Positions 50,864-62,180 of a DNA stretch of 64,000 nucleotides are shown here, piece by piece. How positions within the stretch are numbered: the stretch's first letter is position 1; each line of letters begins with the position of its first letter. Source of the stretch: Scenedesmus sp. ARA3 (lineage: Eukaryota > Chlorophyta > Chlorophyceae > Sphaeropleales > Scenedesmaceae). The notes below the pieces were generated by a model, which had not been told where the DNA came from, searched no databases, and was given only the letters and a program-made list of their open reading frames with translations. The translations under genes and the position numbers were made by a program. Where the stretch lies: assembly GCA_004335835.1 (NCBI GenBank), contig RWJK01001228.1, forward strand, positions 51,521 through 115,520, written 5' to 3'.

Positions 50864-52434
50864 CTCCTGGCCTGGCTGCTCCCTTGAAGTATGTTGATGA
50901 CTACTGGCTGAGGGGCAGAGCATCCTGGTGAGGGGTTCTGTCACATCATACATCCATTGGCTTGTACAGTTTGTTTCCCACAGCCGCTTGAAGGCATCTT
51001 GCTGGGCTGAGCTTGACAGTCGGAGCATCTTTGCACCATGCATGACGCCACCCGTGCATGGCTAGTGCTGCTGCAGCATTGCAGCACACAGCTGATGTAA
51101 ATGATGGTATGCAGTGTTTGTTGCATTGGTTCATCATCGTTGTGTTACCGCACGTTGAGTAGTACCGCCTGCGTACCGCCTGCATGCTCCTTTTTGGCCT
51201 GACGGCACAAACCCAGTGCACCATTGCATCACTGACCTTTTGTAATGCAATCGAGTACTGCAATCCTGCCAGAAATGCTACATGGTGTAGACCCCTTTGT
51301 GCAGGACAGCAGGGCTGTTTTGGCATATTACTGTGCCAAATCCTGTTTCCGGTCTGCCGTTACTGCCTCATCATCCCCATGTAGCGGGAAAGTATTTTAC
51401 ATCGTGATTTTGCTGCGTCAACGCGTCGCCACCCACACAAAATGCACGCAACAATTTCTGTGTTGTAACGTTGAAGTGCACACTTTGAAAGCGGCAAGCA
51501 CAACCTGAGAAACATTACTGCCTTGCCCTGCCCTGCCGTGCTGCCACACACACGAACACGCACGCATGCTGCCGCAGGTACGGCAACCAGGGCTCTTGGG
51601 TGCGCCACGTTGTGGAGCCCTGCGGCCGCTGCAGATGTGAACTTCTTTTTGTGTCCTTTTCACAAAGTTTATGGTTTAAACCCTAGACCCTGTCCTGACC
51701 TGACCTGCCACTGGCACGGCCGCGCTGCCTGCAGGTATGGCAACCAGGGCTCTTGGGTGGACCCTTTCAAGGAGCACAGCATAACAGTGGACTGTGCCGA
51801 ACCCTGATCCCGCTCTGCCCTGCCTGCCACTGCGTACAACAACTATGTTGCCGCGCTGCCTGCAGGTACGGCAACCAGGGCTCCTGGGTGGACCCCTTTG
51901 TGCCCCACAGGGGCGGCGGCCGCAGCGCCTTTGGCGTGACTGAATGGGGCGGCTGCGGGCTCACCAACGGTGACGGCACCGTGCTGTGGCCCAAAGAACA
52001 TGTGGGTGTGAATGCTGGCTGACGTGTGGAGTTTAGGGTTGGGGTGATTATGCTGATGTTGCGTGTTGTTGTGCACTGTTGCGGGCTCAACAATGGTGAC
52101 GGCACCGTACTGTGGCCCAAAGAACATGTGGGTGTGAAGGCTGGCTGATGTGTGGGGTTTGGGGCTGGGGTGATCATGCTGCTGTTGCGTGTTAAATCTG
52201 CCCTGTTGCGGGCTCACCAATGGTGACGGCACTGCTGTAGCCCAAGGAACATGTGGGTTTTAAGGCTGGCTGATGTGACTGGCAGATTTGGTTGCTGTTG
52301 CTGCTACAATCACACGTGGCTGTGCGCTGGGCCCAAGGAGCACGTGGGTTTAAAGGCTGGCTGGTCTGTGGGGTTTGGCGGAAGCAGGTCGAGGCCGGCT
52401 TTAATAGTGCTGTCTGATCTGCTTGCTTCGATAC

Positions 52435-52473
<39 letters not shown>

Positions 52474-52691
52474 GCTGCCTCAGGTCACCGCGTATGCCGG
52501 CTGCTTACGTCTCAGCGCCTGTGGCTGCTGCTGCGGGGTCGAAATCTGCTGCCGCTGACATGTTCATTTATTGCTGCTGCTGCTGCTGCAGGTCACTGCG
52601 TACGCCAGTGGCAACCCTGACTTCGCTGGCGCCTGCGGCCTCTGTTATGAGGTCAAGTGCTTCCCAGGGGGCGTGCTGACACATGCCTCTG

Positions 52692-52732
<41 letters not shown>

Positions 52733-52882
52733 AGGTCACTGCGTACGCCAGTGGCAACCCCAATTTCCCTGGTGCCTGCGGCCGCTGCTATGAGGTCAAG
52801 TGCTCCCCAGGGGCCGTGCTGACACATGCCTCTGGCTGCTGCCTCTGCTGCTGCTGCTGGTGGTGCTGCTGCTGCTGCTGCC

Positions 52883-52926
<44 letters not shown>

Positions 52927-52976
52927 NNNNNNNNNNNNNNNNNNNNNNNNNNNNNNNNNNNNNNNNNNNNNNNNNN

Positions 52977-53032
<56 letters not shown>

Positions 53033-54535
53033 AGGTCACCGCCTACGCCAGTGGCAACCCCGATTTCCCTGGTGCCTGCGGCCGCTGCTATGAGGTCAAG
53101 TGCTCTCCAGGGGCCGTGCTGGGCTGGGCGGACAAGCCTGTCAACTTCAGGGAGGCCTACTTTCCTTTTTGGTGGTATGCCAATGTGACTGACGAGATGG
53201 GCCGCAGCTTCCCAGGTGGGCATATGCAGTAGCTGATTCTGTAATTGAGGGATGCTTTGTCTGTCTTTGTTACTATGATATGATGGGCCGACAAGCATGT
53301 CAACTTCAGGGAGGCTTTTTCCCTTTTTAGTGGTACGCTAATGTGACTGATGAGATGGGCCGCAGCTTTCCAGGTGGGCACATGCAATGTACTGCTTTGT
53401 ACGTTCGAGCTGCTTTATCTGTCTCTGTTGTACTGGGCTGGGCCGACAAGCCTGTCAACTTCCGGGAGGCCTACTTTCCTTTTTGTGGTACGCTAATGTG
53501 ACTGACGAGATGGGCCGCAGCTTCCCAGGTGGGTGGGTGCTTTGCAGCTGGATGTGAGACGGCTGCTTAGTGGCAAAAGCTATGCTGCAAGCTGTTGGGA
53601 AAGTTGTTTGGGGTGCCGTGCTAAGAGCCCTGCAACACTACGAGACGCGTGTGAGGTTCGCTGGGTTGGCAACGGTAAGTACAGCCTGCCACAACATCAC
53701 TAGCGACCACTGCGCAACCCTGAGATGTCCTGCCAGTAGAATCTCATTAGCCGCACTCCACATGTAAACGTGCCGCTCGCATGCAATGCCAGCAAGGCCC
53801 AGGCCGCGCATCATTCAGCAATATTAAAGTTGGCCGAACCAGCTTGCCAGCCACGTTTCTGCCCCTTCTGCAGGCAACGCTGGCGAGGAGAAGGCTGTGC
53901 TTGACGTCAAGTGCTGGGGCGACCAGAAGAGCGTGGTGGTCAAGGTCATCGACATCTGCCCCTGCTGGTACGAGCCCAAGGGCATGGCGCCTTACTTCCA
54001 GTACGGCTGCTGCTACAAGCAGCAGCAGCACCCCAAGGCAGGCCAGCTCAACCTGGACCTGTCATTCTGGGTGAGCGGCGTTGGCTGTTGTGCGAGGGCG
54101 TTTCAGTGCAATGATGCCTGTACTGCTGCCTGCGTTGGCTGGTATTTCATTATCCATTAAAAAGCCAGTGTGCATGCCCGCCCGGCCTTAGCCAAACGTG
54201 CCTGGTCGCTGCCACCTGCTGCAGGTGTTTGGGCAGCTGATTCACCTCTGATTTTTGAATTTCTCTAGCCTTGCCTGCCTGCCTCAACTCGCCTCACATT
54301 TGCTGCTTCCCGCAGGCGTTTGAGCAGTTGGCGCACCCCGAGTACAGCATCATGATGGTGGACTACCGCCCAGTAGACTGCCTTACATTTGCCCCACTGC
54401 TGCTGCTGCTGCTGCTGCTCCCCCTCCCTGCAGGCTTTTGAGCAGTTGGCGCACCCCGAGTACGGCATCATGATAGTCGACCACCGCCCGGTGGACTGCC
54501 TTGCATTTGCCCCACTGCTACTGCTGCTGCTGTTG

Positions 54536-54566
<31 letters not shown>

Positions 54567-54651
54567 CTGCAGGCGTTTGAGCAGCTGGCGCACCCCGAGT
54601 ACGGCATCATGATGGTCGACACCGCCCGGTGGACCGCCTTGCATTTGCCCC

Positions 54652-54694
<43 letters not shown>

Positions 54695-56667
54695 CCCCCT
54701 TGCAGTCGTTTGAGCAGCTGGCTCACCCCGAGTATGGCATCATGATGGTCGACTACCGCCCCGTGGACTGCGACACCAAGAAGCCCATCCAGTTCGACCC
54801 GGGATACATCAGCGACAAGATCTACGACGTGAGGGCCATGTTTGACCAGCTTTGGCCAGCTTTGACCAAGTTTGACCAGCGGCTGTGGGTCGTGCACTTT
54901 GCTGCTGTGCATGCATGTGTGTGGGCTGGCCACGACGGCGCTGCCACTGGAACAGGCGTGCTTAGAAGCTGCTATAGAAGCTGTTTCTGTGCATGTTGTT
55001 TGCCAATATTTGATGTTGAAACGGGACAATTGCATTGCTGCCGCACATCTTTGTGGCTTAAAGTGGCTACTCTGCTTCCTGCTCGGATAGGATATGATTA
55101 GTACAGTTCTGTCGCATTTTGTAAGCCGTTCAGTTCAGCTGCACGCAAAATCATGGTTTTATGCTGCACCTGCTGCTCCGCTTGCTGCTGTTCGTTGTGC
55201 TATGCAGAACTTCCCTGGTGTGGGCTGGTCCTGATTTGCCAACCAATTCTGACCAAGTTTGACCACTTTTGACCACTTTTGACCAAGTTTGACCAAGTGC
55301 TGCTCCTTCTTTCATGCAGAACTTCCCTGGTGTGGGCTGGTCCTGGTTTGCATACAACTTCCAGCCCATGAACAAGTTTGCGGTGGTGGATGCGGGCAAG
55401 GGCCTCAAGGGCAGCGCGGCCTCCTGCGCAGAGCTGCAGTACAATGGAGGCCTGACCTGGGCCTGCAGGTGTGAGCGTGTAGTGCATGTATTGGGCGGAG
55501 ACGGGGGAGGAGGGGGCGATCAGTAGTCCATCAACACTGCATCAGTAATCCGTTATGATCAGTGGTGCTGCTTTGTTTGCATAGTGTGTTTGGCCTCCTT
55601 GCCAATGCATCGGGTTGGTAGCTAGCCTGCTGTGGCTGTGGCAGCATGTAGTAGATGCCGGCAAGGGCCTCAAGGGCAGCGCGGCGAGCTGCGCCGTGGA
55701 AACAGTTGTGTGGTTTACTCCGCTAAAGCGCATTGCAGAAGCTGTGTTGGCAATTGGGCTTGCGGCTGATGATGGTGGTGCCGTTGCGGGCGGTGCTCTG
55801 CTGTGGAAAACAAATCATGTGTTGCACGGTGTGCATGCAGCAGCGTGAAAGCTTGCTGTGGCAGTGCTACAATGTTGCTGCTGCTGCTGCTGCTGCTGCT
55901 GCAGGCAGTGTGGCTCCAAGGAGGGCTTCCAGCCCTTTGCAGGCGCCGACAGCATGCAACTTGTTCAAAACAGCACGAATAGCGTGTCCATACATGCTGC
56001 TGCTGCTGCTGCTGCTGCTGCAGGCAGTGTGGCTCCAAGGAGGGCTTCCAGCCCTTTGCTGGTGCCGACAGCGTGACCTTCTGGATGCGCGACAGCGGCT
56101 CACCCGGCAAGGTGCCCCCGGTGCGGCTGCAGCTGGGCAACCCAGACATCAAGAAGAGCTGCAACGCCAAGGTGAGTGGGAAGTCAAAGAGTACAGCCAT
56201 CGAAGTGCGCTGAGATAACTGGACTGACTATGTGTGCATATCAGGTGTGCAGTTCTTGATCAGATAGATGCCTGATGCAAGCCCCTGCTCACCGACCAAT
56301 CAATGCCACGCACAAAATAGTGCATAAAGGCTTGTGGCACAGCACGTGGGGCTACATCTGTAAGCTTCTGCTTCTCCTGAACATGTTGCTGCTGCCGCTG
56401 TCGTCGCTGCTGCTGCTACTGCTGCCGCTGCTGCGTCTACAGCTTGACCTGGCCACCCGTACCCCTCAGTCCCGCACCGCCGACGGCTGGCTGCAGTTCA
56501 CCATCCCTATGCGCGACTTCGACTGCCCAGAGCCTGCCATCATGAACCAGCTGCTGTGGGAGGCTAAGCCCGGCACTTCTAGTGGCTTCGGCATGTGCCT
56601 GGATGAGGTGTCTATCAACAGGCCTGGCGCTGCGGCACCTGCTGCTGGGCCCCCTGCCAGCGGCTAG
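50791..56667 (+). CDS. Expansin-like secreted protein
   Basis: Cell-wall protein with an expansin double-psi barrel (family knowledge: loosens wall polysaccharides without hydrolysis). Exons are 50791-50927, 51866-52001, 53035-53215, 53874-54070, 54706-54828, 55320-55468, 56024-56171 and 56443-56667, closing at 431 residues. Residues 1-30 are a Leu-rich signal peptide. Barrel motifs are WYGNQGSWVDPF, AFGVTEWGGCGLTN, YASGNPDFPGACGRCYEVKC, VVVKVIDICPCWY, the HFD-like strand LNLDLSFW and FEQLAHPEYGIMMVDYRPVD. Then come DAGKGLKGSAASC, WMRDSGSPGKVPPVRLQLGN and a C-terminal sheet domain (DGWLQFTIPMRDFDC, GFGMCLDEVSINRPG). The His of the HFD motif is Asn here. Nearly every intron holds truncated exon copies, and one contains the assembly gap. 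Confidence 0.88.
51573..51775 (+). repeat. Two truncated copies of the expansin exon 2 start
   Basis: 51573-51605 and 51730-51775 each have an acceptor plus YGNQGSWV(R/D), upstream of the true exon at 51866. Confidence 0.92.
52078..52365 (+). repeat. Three truncated copies of the expansin exon 2 end
   Basis: 52078-52140, 52204-52268 and 52325-52365 repeat CGLTNGDGTVLWPKEH (increasingly decayed) followed by GTGGGTxTxAAGGCTGGCTG, so donor and intron start are included. Confidence 0.92.
52589..52825 (+). repeat. Two copies of the expansin exon 3 start
   Basis: Each follows a CTG tract and CAG: VTAYASGNPDFAGACGLCYE, then VKC (52592-52680) and VTAYASGNPNFPGACGRCYE, then VKCSPGAVL (52735-52825). 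They end where the true exon (53035) continues with GWADKPVNF. Confidence 0.93.
52837..53034 (+). repeat. Long CTG tract with assembly gap, upstream of expansin exon 3
   Basis: Pure and interrupted CTG flank 50 N (52927-52976) and run directly into the acceptor GCAG at 53034. The real tract length is unknown. Confidence 0.97.
53283..53533 (+). repeat. Two copies of the expansin exon 3 end with donor
   Basis: 53283-53380 and 53437-53533 repeat the ADKPVNFREAYFP.., NVTDEMGRSFP coding stretch and GGTGGG, each with small indels (TTTTTAGTGG or TTTTTGTGG for TTTTTGGTGG). Confidence 0.92.
54311..54637 (+). repeat. Three truncated copies of the expansin exon 5 start
   Basis: 54317-54378, 54435-54502 and 54574-54637 repeat FEQLAHPEY(S/G)IM(M/I)VD, then (Y/H)RPVD, each after CAG or a CTG tract. 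All stop near TGGACTGC, where the true exon (54706) continues with DTKKPIQF. Confidence 0.93.
54836..55300 (+). repeat. TTTGACCA-type repeats in an expansin intron
   Basis: Short direct repeats of TTTGACCA(AG/GC/CT) at 54836-54880 and 55245-55300, similar to the TTGACC runs of the GCN5 intron. A 5'-type copy of exon 6 (NFPGVGWS) lies at 55204-55236. Confidence 0.75.
55651..55957 (+). repeat. Truncated copies of the expansin exon 6 end and exon 7 start
   Basis: 55651-55706 repeats DAGKGLKGSAASCA (3' part, downstream of exon 6). 55902-55957 repeats the acceptor and QCGSKEGFQPFAGADS (5' part, upstream of exon 7). Confidence 0.92.
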
Positions 56668-59600
56668 GTGTGTGGCAGAAGCAAGTGACGATGTGAGAGC
56701 CTGCCAGGAGGCTGGCTGCAGTGTTGATTTGAGTAAGCTGAGCAAGAGAGCAGTGGCAGCCATTTGCAGGTCTGATTTGCTGTGTGCAGCTTGCGTATGA
56801 GAATAGGCTGACTGTTGCAGGTGCTGCTTTGGCATGTGCCTGCATGACGTGGCTCTCAACAGGCCTGGAGCCGCAGCACCTGCTGCTGGGCCCCCTGCCA
56901 GCGGCTAGGTGCGGGGGCAGTGTCTCACACATGTAAGAGGACTAATGATCCTCTCATCAGATCAAGATGTGAGGTTTGTGTGCACATGTTTCTGCCAGGA
57001 GATGGCTGCGATGACTGCAGTGGTTTTGGTGGAGTGTGGGCTTGTGTATGGTGATGTAGAGGATTGGTAGGCCTTGTGTTTTGTGTGATTCGTTGTTGTG
57101 AGCAAGCTTCTTTAGCGCAAGTGTTGCTGTGCCTGCAGCCTGCATAAAGTGAAATTCATGCTGCTGATTGATAAGATACAATAGCAGTGCTTGTTGCACT
57201 TGTATGTTGGCGGTGCTGCTTATCGTTGTGTACGATTGCCTCATTGCTTGAGCATAAGAATCATCAGGGTGTGCTGCCGCCTGGCAGAATAATCCAATGC
57301 TCTGCCAGCCACTGCTGCATTTCAGTCTGATCTGTTGCAGATAACAAGATGCAGCAGATGTTGGTTGCCGCCTCAGGCAAGCCTCCACGCGAGCTAGCAA
57401 TTTTTGGGCACACGATGCAATCAAGAAGTAGGGGTACGCAGTATGTTGCACTCAGTACAAGTATCCGGCAGATACTGAATACAGCAGCGGACAAAATGTC
57501 TGCCCGATGTATCACACCTTGTGTACTTGCCCAAGATGATTGTGCTATGGGCGGTATCTGTTACTCAATCATCCAACCAGCGGTGGTCACCGCAGGTGCC
57601 AGGATGGACTGGCCAAATACATGTACAATACTGTACAACTTTACATTGTACCATTATGTTGTGCCATGTGGCTGAAGCAGTCACCAGTGCCGGTGTCCGT
57701 GGTGCTGGAAATGGTTGGTCTCACAACTGTCTACAGGAACTCTAGGGCCTGCTGATGGGTTTGGCTTCAACCCAAGTTGCAGTGTTGCGAGCTTGCCGCT
57801 TTAGATCAGGTTGGTTTTGAGCAGCTGAGTTGCCAGCTCATGTTTTGCTGTGTGTTGCCAGCGGCTGACACTACCAAGGTGCCATTGCACACCAGACAAT
57901 GGACTAGCTGCGTGTCTTGACACGACACCCATGTTCTTTTTGCAGCTGGCAAATGCCTTGTGGCATGCGCGATGAGAGATGTTGTGAGCTTCATGCAAGC
58001 TGCAAGTGAAGCTTTTCAGCGCTGTGCTTGCAGGGTATGTCTAGCTGCAAGAAAGCAAGTTGAGTTGACCATGCTTACGTTGAATCGCCTTTGCAGAGGA
58101 CAATGAGTTCAACTGTGTTGAGTTGAAAATGATTGAATGATTTACCGCATAGGTTGCGTGGTGCCCGTTTTCAGCGTGAGTGGCCACCATGGTCTGCCCA
58201 GTGGGGCCCGGGGCCGATGGCTTAATTGGTGACATGATGGTCTGAAGGCAGACCGCCCTGAAGAGCTTCAGCAACAAATTACTCCAAGCAGCCCCATGTG
58301 CATCTGCCTAATGCATTCCACTGTGTGGACCTGTAACTTGGGAGCTTTGAGCAGGGTCTGATTTTTGCTGCCAGATCATGCGCTCACTGAGCTTCTGAGT
58401 CAGAAGCTCAGCACCACGCCGTCTTGCAGCTGCATTGAAGCCGTGCTGCACCTGCTTTTTTGCTCGTGGCATGCCAAAGCGGTGCGGCGCGCTCGTGGAA
58501 GTTGTGCTGCTTGGCCAAGATGGTGGCATGCATGTTACACAACCACAATGATGTGGAAGTTACCCTGCAAAACTAAGCAGCCATCACCAGCAACTCCTCT
58601 GAAACAGCACTGTATTGCATCGCTGACGACGAAATCTCCTTAGAGCGTCATCCAGCTGCAGGTCAACACGCACACAAGGACGCCCGGATCAGCCAGTGTG
58701 GCTTGCTGCACATGTACAGCCAAGAATGCATTGCTGCAGTGCGCTGTAGTCAACACACCACTTCAGAACACGGCAGCATGAGCATCAACTGCTGTTGCAA
58801 TGATAGCATCAAGGAACAGGCCACACTTCGAAGGATGACTGGACCCAGAAGTCCATGCAACTCACGCCACCAGTTGGCAGCACACACAAAAGCAGCAGCA
58901 TCGCACGCCTGTCACCCTGCTACTGACAGGGTATCACGCTGCTTGCTGCAACCTGCGATCTGCTAAACATCACGTACCAAAGCAAGCCTGCATTGCCTCA
59001 TTTCATGCATGCATGGTGCATTTCTGATCGTGCTATATTGCTTGGACCATCTCTGGGGAACCAGCCACGTGTCAGCCTTGCAGCGAGGAACACTGCTTGC
59101 AATCATTTGCAAAGGCTCATAGGTTTCTGCACAGCTGGCAATGCATGCGCGTCCAGCCTAAGCCATGATCTCACCACTAAGTTGTCTATCAGGTGACTCG
59201 AGCATTTTGCTGAGCCCACCAGTGCATCTCCTAATCAACAGTGGACAGGTGCAGATACTAGCATCTGTTTTCGCAACTCCGCCATGCAAGCATGCGAATT
59301 ACAATAAAGCAGCACAAGCACCATGCGATCAGTGCTGCACGCGCACGGTAATATGAGAGTGCATAAAACTACAACTGATGCCACGCCGAGATTGATGGAG
59401 GCAAACGTCATGGCAAGCATCGTGTCATCCAAAGCTGCCACAATCATATCATTGTTGCAAAGCACACCGAGAGGCTACGCCTTGCTTACGGTAATCCAGA
59501 CAACTGGCAGCTACCGCCTCACAACCCGCCATCATCTTCCACGAGCCCTTTGCAAAGCAGCAGCTGCTGCTGTGCTGTGTCTTTGATGTAAGCCCCTTCA

Positions 59601-59824
59601 CACATCGCCACAGCTGCTATCACGACTGCTGCAACCACCCTCAACTGCAAATCTCAAAGATCAAAGATCACTTTCCTTGCATTCAGCCACCCTCGCCCCC
59701 TTCTTTCCCCATCACATGCTGTGCATTGTTTGCTTCTGTCTCTTTCATATGTCATGCTGCAGCGCATCAGGTGCACTTTTCGACCAGCCAATGGACCTCG
59801 CTTCAAGCACTTTCTTTCATTCTT
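56668..59824. other. 3.1-kb convergent region between the expansin and Hint genes
   Basis: 56820-56911 is a copy of the last expansin coding segment (GMCLHDVALNRPGAAAPAAG, then PPASG) and its stop. Beyond 57000 no gene could be supported on either strand. Confidence 0.6.
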
Positions 59825-60050
59825 TCATTTGCTGATCATCATTCCACAGCTTTGGACAAGGCTGCGCATTGGTGCCATTGCAGCAGCCACTGCTGAGCCC
59901 ACCATGTCTTTGATTGAGGAGTGTGTGCGGAAGGCTGCCTTCAGTGCAGCCGCAACTGCGTTGATGGCGCCGCTCTCATGCAGCACGCGTGCTTCCTCTT
60001 CACCCACAATGCGGTAGACCATCTTGGCCACCTGCGCGACCTGTTGTGCC

Positions 60051-60093
<43 letters not shown>

Positions 60094-61565
60094 ACCAGTG
60101 ACTCGCCCGTCATATGACCAGATTTATGCTATTGTTGCAAAACTGTGATATCCTCGTCTGCAAATAGCCACCACATGAGTCATGCATCCAAAACAACACC
60201 ACCACGGCACTGCTGACAGGCTGCATCCCCTCACCTTGTGCATTGTCTCATCAGAGCTGAAGCTGCTGCTGCTGCTGCTGCTCAATCTGCCAACACCCAG
60301 TAAGCTGTTGTACACCGCAATGGTGCCAGCGAGCAAGCCAGAGCCCGCAGCACCTCACTCCCGTGCATTGCCTCACCGGAGCCAAATATGCTGCTGCTGC
60401 GGCGGCTGCCGAGAGCTGCCACCAGCAAACAAAACTACAATCATGCCAGACAGCCAGGCGCCGCAGCGCCCCTCACCTTGTGCATCGTCTCATCTGATCC
60501 AAAGCTGCTGCTGTAGCTGCTTGGTGCTGTGCCCTCCACCACAGCATGGCCCTCCAGCGTCCACACCACAAACGCGCCAACCTCAGCAATGACCTCCACA
60601 TCCGTCACCTCACTCTGAATCAGGCTGCCTGTCTCCCTGTCCACCACCCACAGCACGTGGCCTGGCTGTATGGCCTTGCCTTCGACTGCAGTGCGCTGGG
60701 GCCAAGTTGAGGCTGCTGAGGGTGCTGTATAGGCGTAGTGGGAGGAGGAGAGCTGCAGGCGGTGGCCGCTGGCTGTGGTGAGTGTGAAGTACTGCACGAA
60801 GCCTGTGTGCTGGTAATGGGGCATGGCAAAGACCTTGCTGGTGCCCAATGAGCCATCTTCAAGCACCACCTGCAGCAGCGCGCAATCAAGCATCCCAAAA
60901 GTGCTGTAGGTGTTGCATTGATGCTGTTGTGTGCTCACTTCTCTGCTATGCTGTTATGAGTTCACTTCTCTGCTTCACTGGTGTATGTTCACTCCCCATC
61001 TCCACAGTTGCGTGTTGACCTCTCTGCTTTACTGTTGTGTGTCCACCTTTGCTGCTTTAGAGAGCAAAGCATCACTGATGCTGAGCATGCATGAGCATCA
61101 GCACGCAGTAATGCATTGTATTGTATTGTATTGTATTGTATTGTATTGTATAGTATTGTATTGTGTTGCATTCACTTTGCGGAGGCAGCAGGTGTGAGGC
61201 ATGGGGGGCTCACAAAGCAGCTGCATCACAAAGTTGCAGCCAGCAATGCAGCAGCGTGCACTGGAGTAGCATGAGCTGCAACAGCATGCACTTGATTGTT
61301 CACCTGGCTGACCATGACAGTAACTTCACCTGCCCGAGGCATCTGCACCGCTTCCCAGCCATGGTGTCTACAGGCAATGCTACCAACGTCCCGCAGTCAC
61401 TGCAGCAGCGAGTGCTGCAGCATCATGCATCATGTGGTGGAGCCCTCACCTGGATCACGTCGCCCACGCGCACCACTGAAACCTCAACCTGCTCCAGGCC
61501 TGCCCGCTGCAGCGCTGCTCCGCTGCCTGTCTGCCTCCACACGCGAGCATGCCCAGGGAAGCTGC

Positions 61566-61598
<33 letters not shown>

Positions 61599-62058
61599 GC
61601 TCTTTGATTACAAGGGTGACACTTGCAGAGCGACCACGCAGCTTAACAGGATTTGCAGTTGTTTCCATAAACCTTGCTACACTCAACCTCAACGCGACTT
61701 GTTTAGTACGCTTTGAAACAGCCACAGCAACACAAACTCCTTGGAGCGCCTACACCGGTCGCCTAAACTCCGCACTGGTGTAGGGCATGTTCAGTGCTGC
61801 AACCGTTCTGCTGTCAACGCGCCAGCCTACCGCAGCTCACCAGTTCCCAGTGAACGACGCATTGTTGCACTGCGTGCTGCCAGGCCTGACAGGCAGCGAG
61901 TCAATTGTGGTGCAGGCCGTGCATGTCGTGTTGCCATCGCCAGGTGATGTGGTGTTTGAAGGGCACGGGCGGCAGCCAACCCCGCCGGTAGGTATCTCCA
62001 GCGTGCCTGTAATGTTGGTGATGCCCCACCCAGGGATGTCCGCACACCTGTCAAGGGC

Positions 62059-62095
<37 letters not shown>

Positions 62096-62145
62096 CAGTT
62101 TTGGTATGGGATGAAGGCAGAGCGAATTGCTTATGCAACAGCCGG

Positions 62146-62180
<35 letters not shown>

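Noticed and set aside
52589..52825. Functional tandem barrel modules of the expansin
   Set aside because: The copies lack the second half of the exon and have no donor at their break. Only the exon at 53035 carries the frame through to the next exon.
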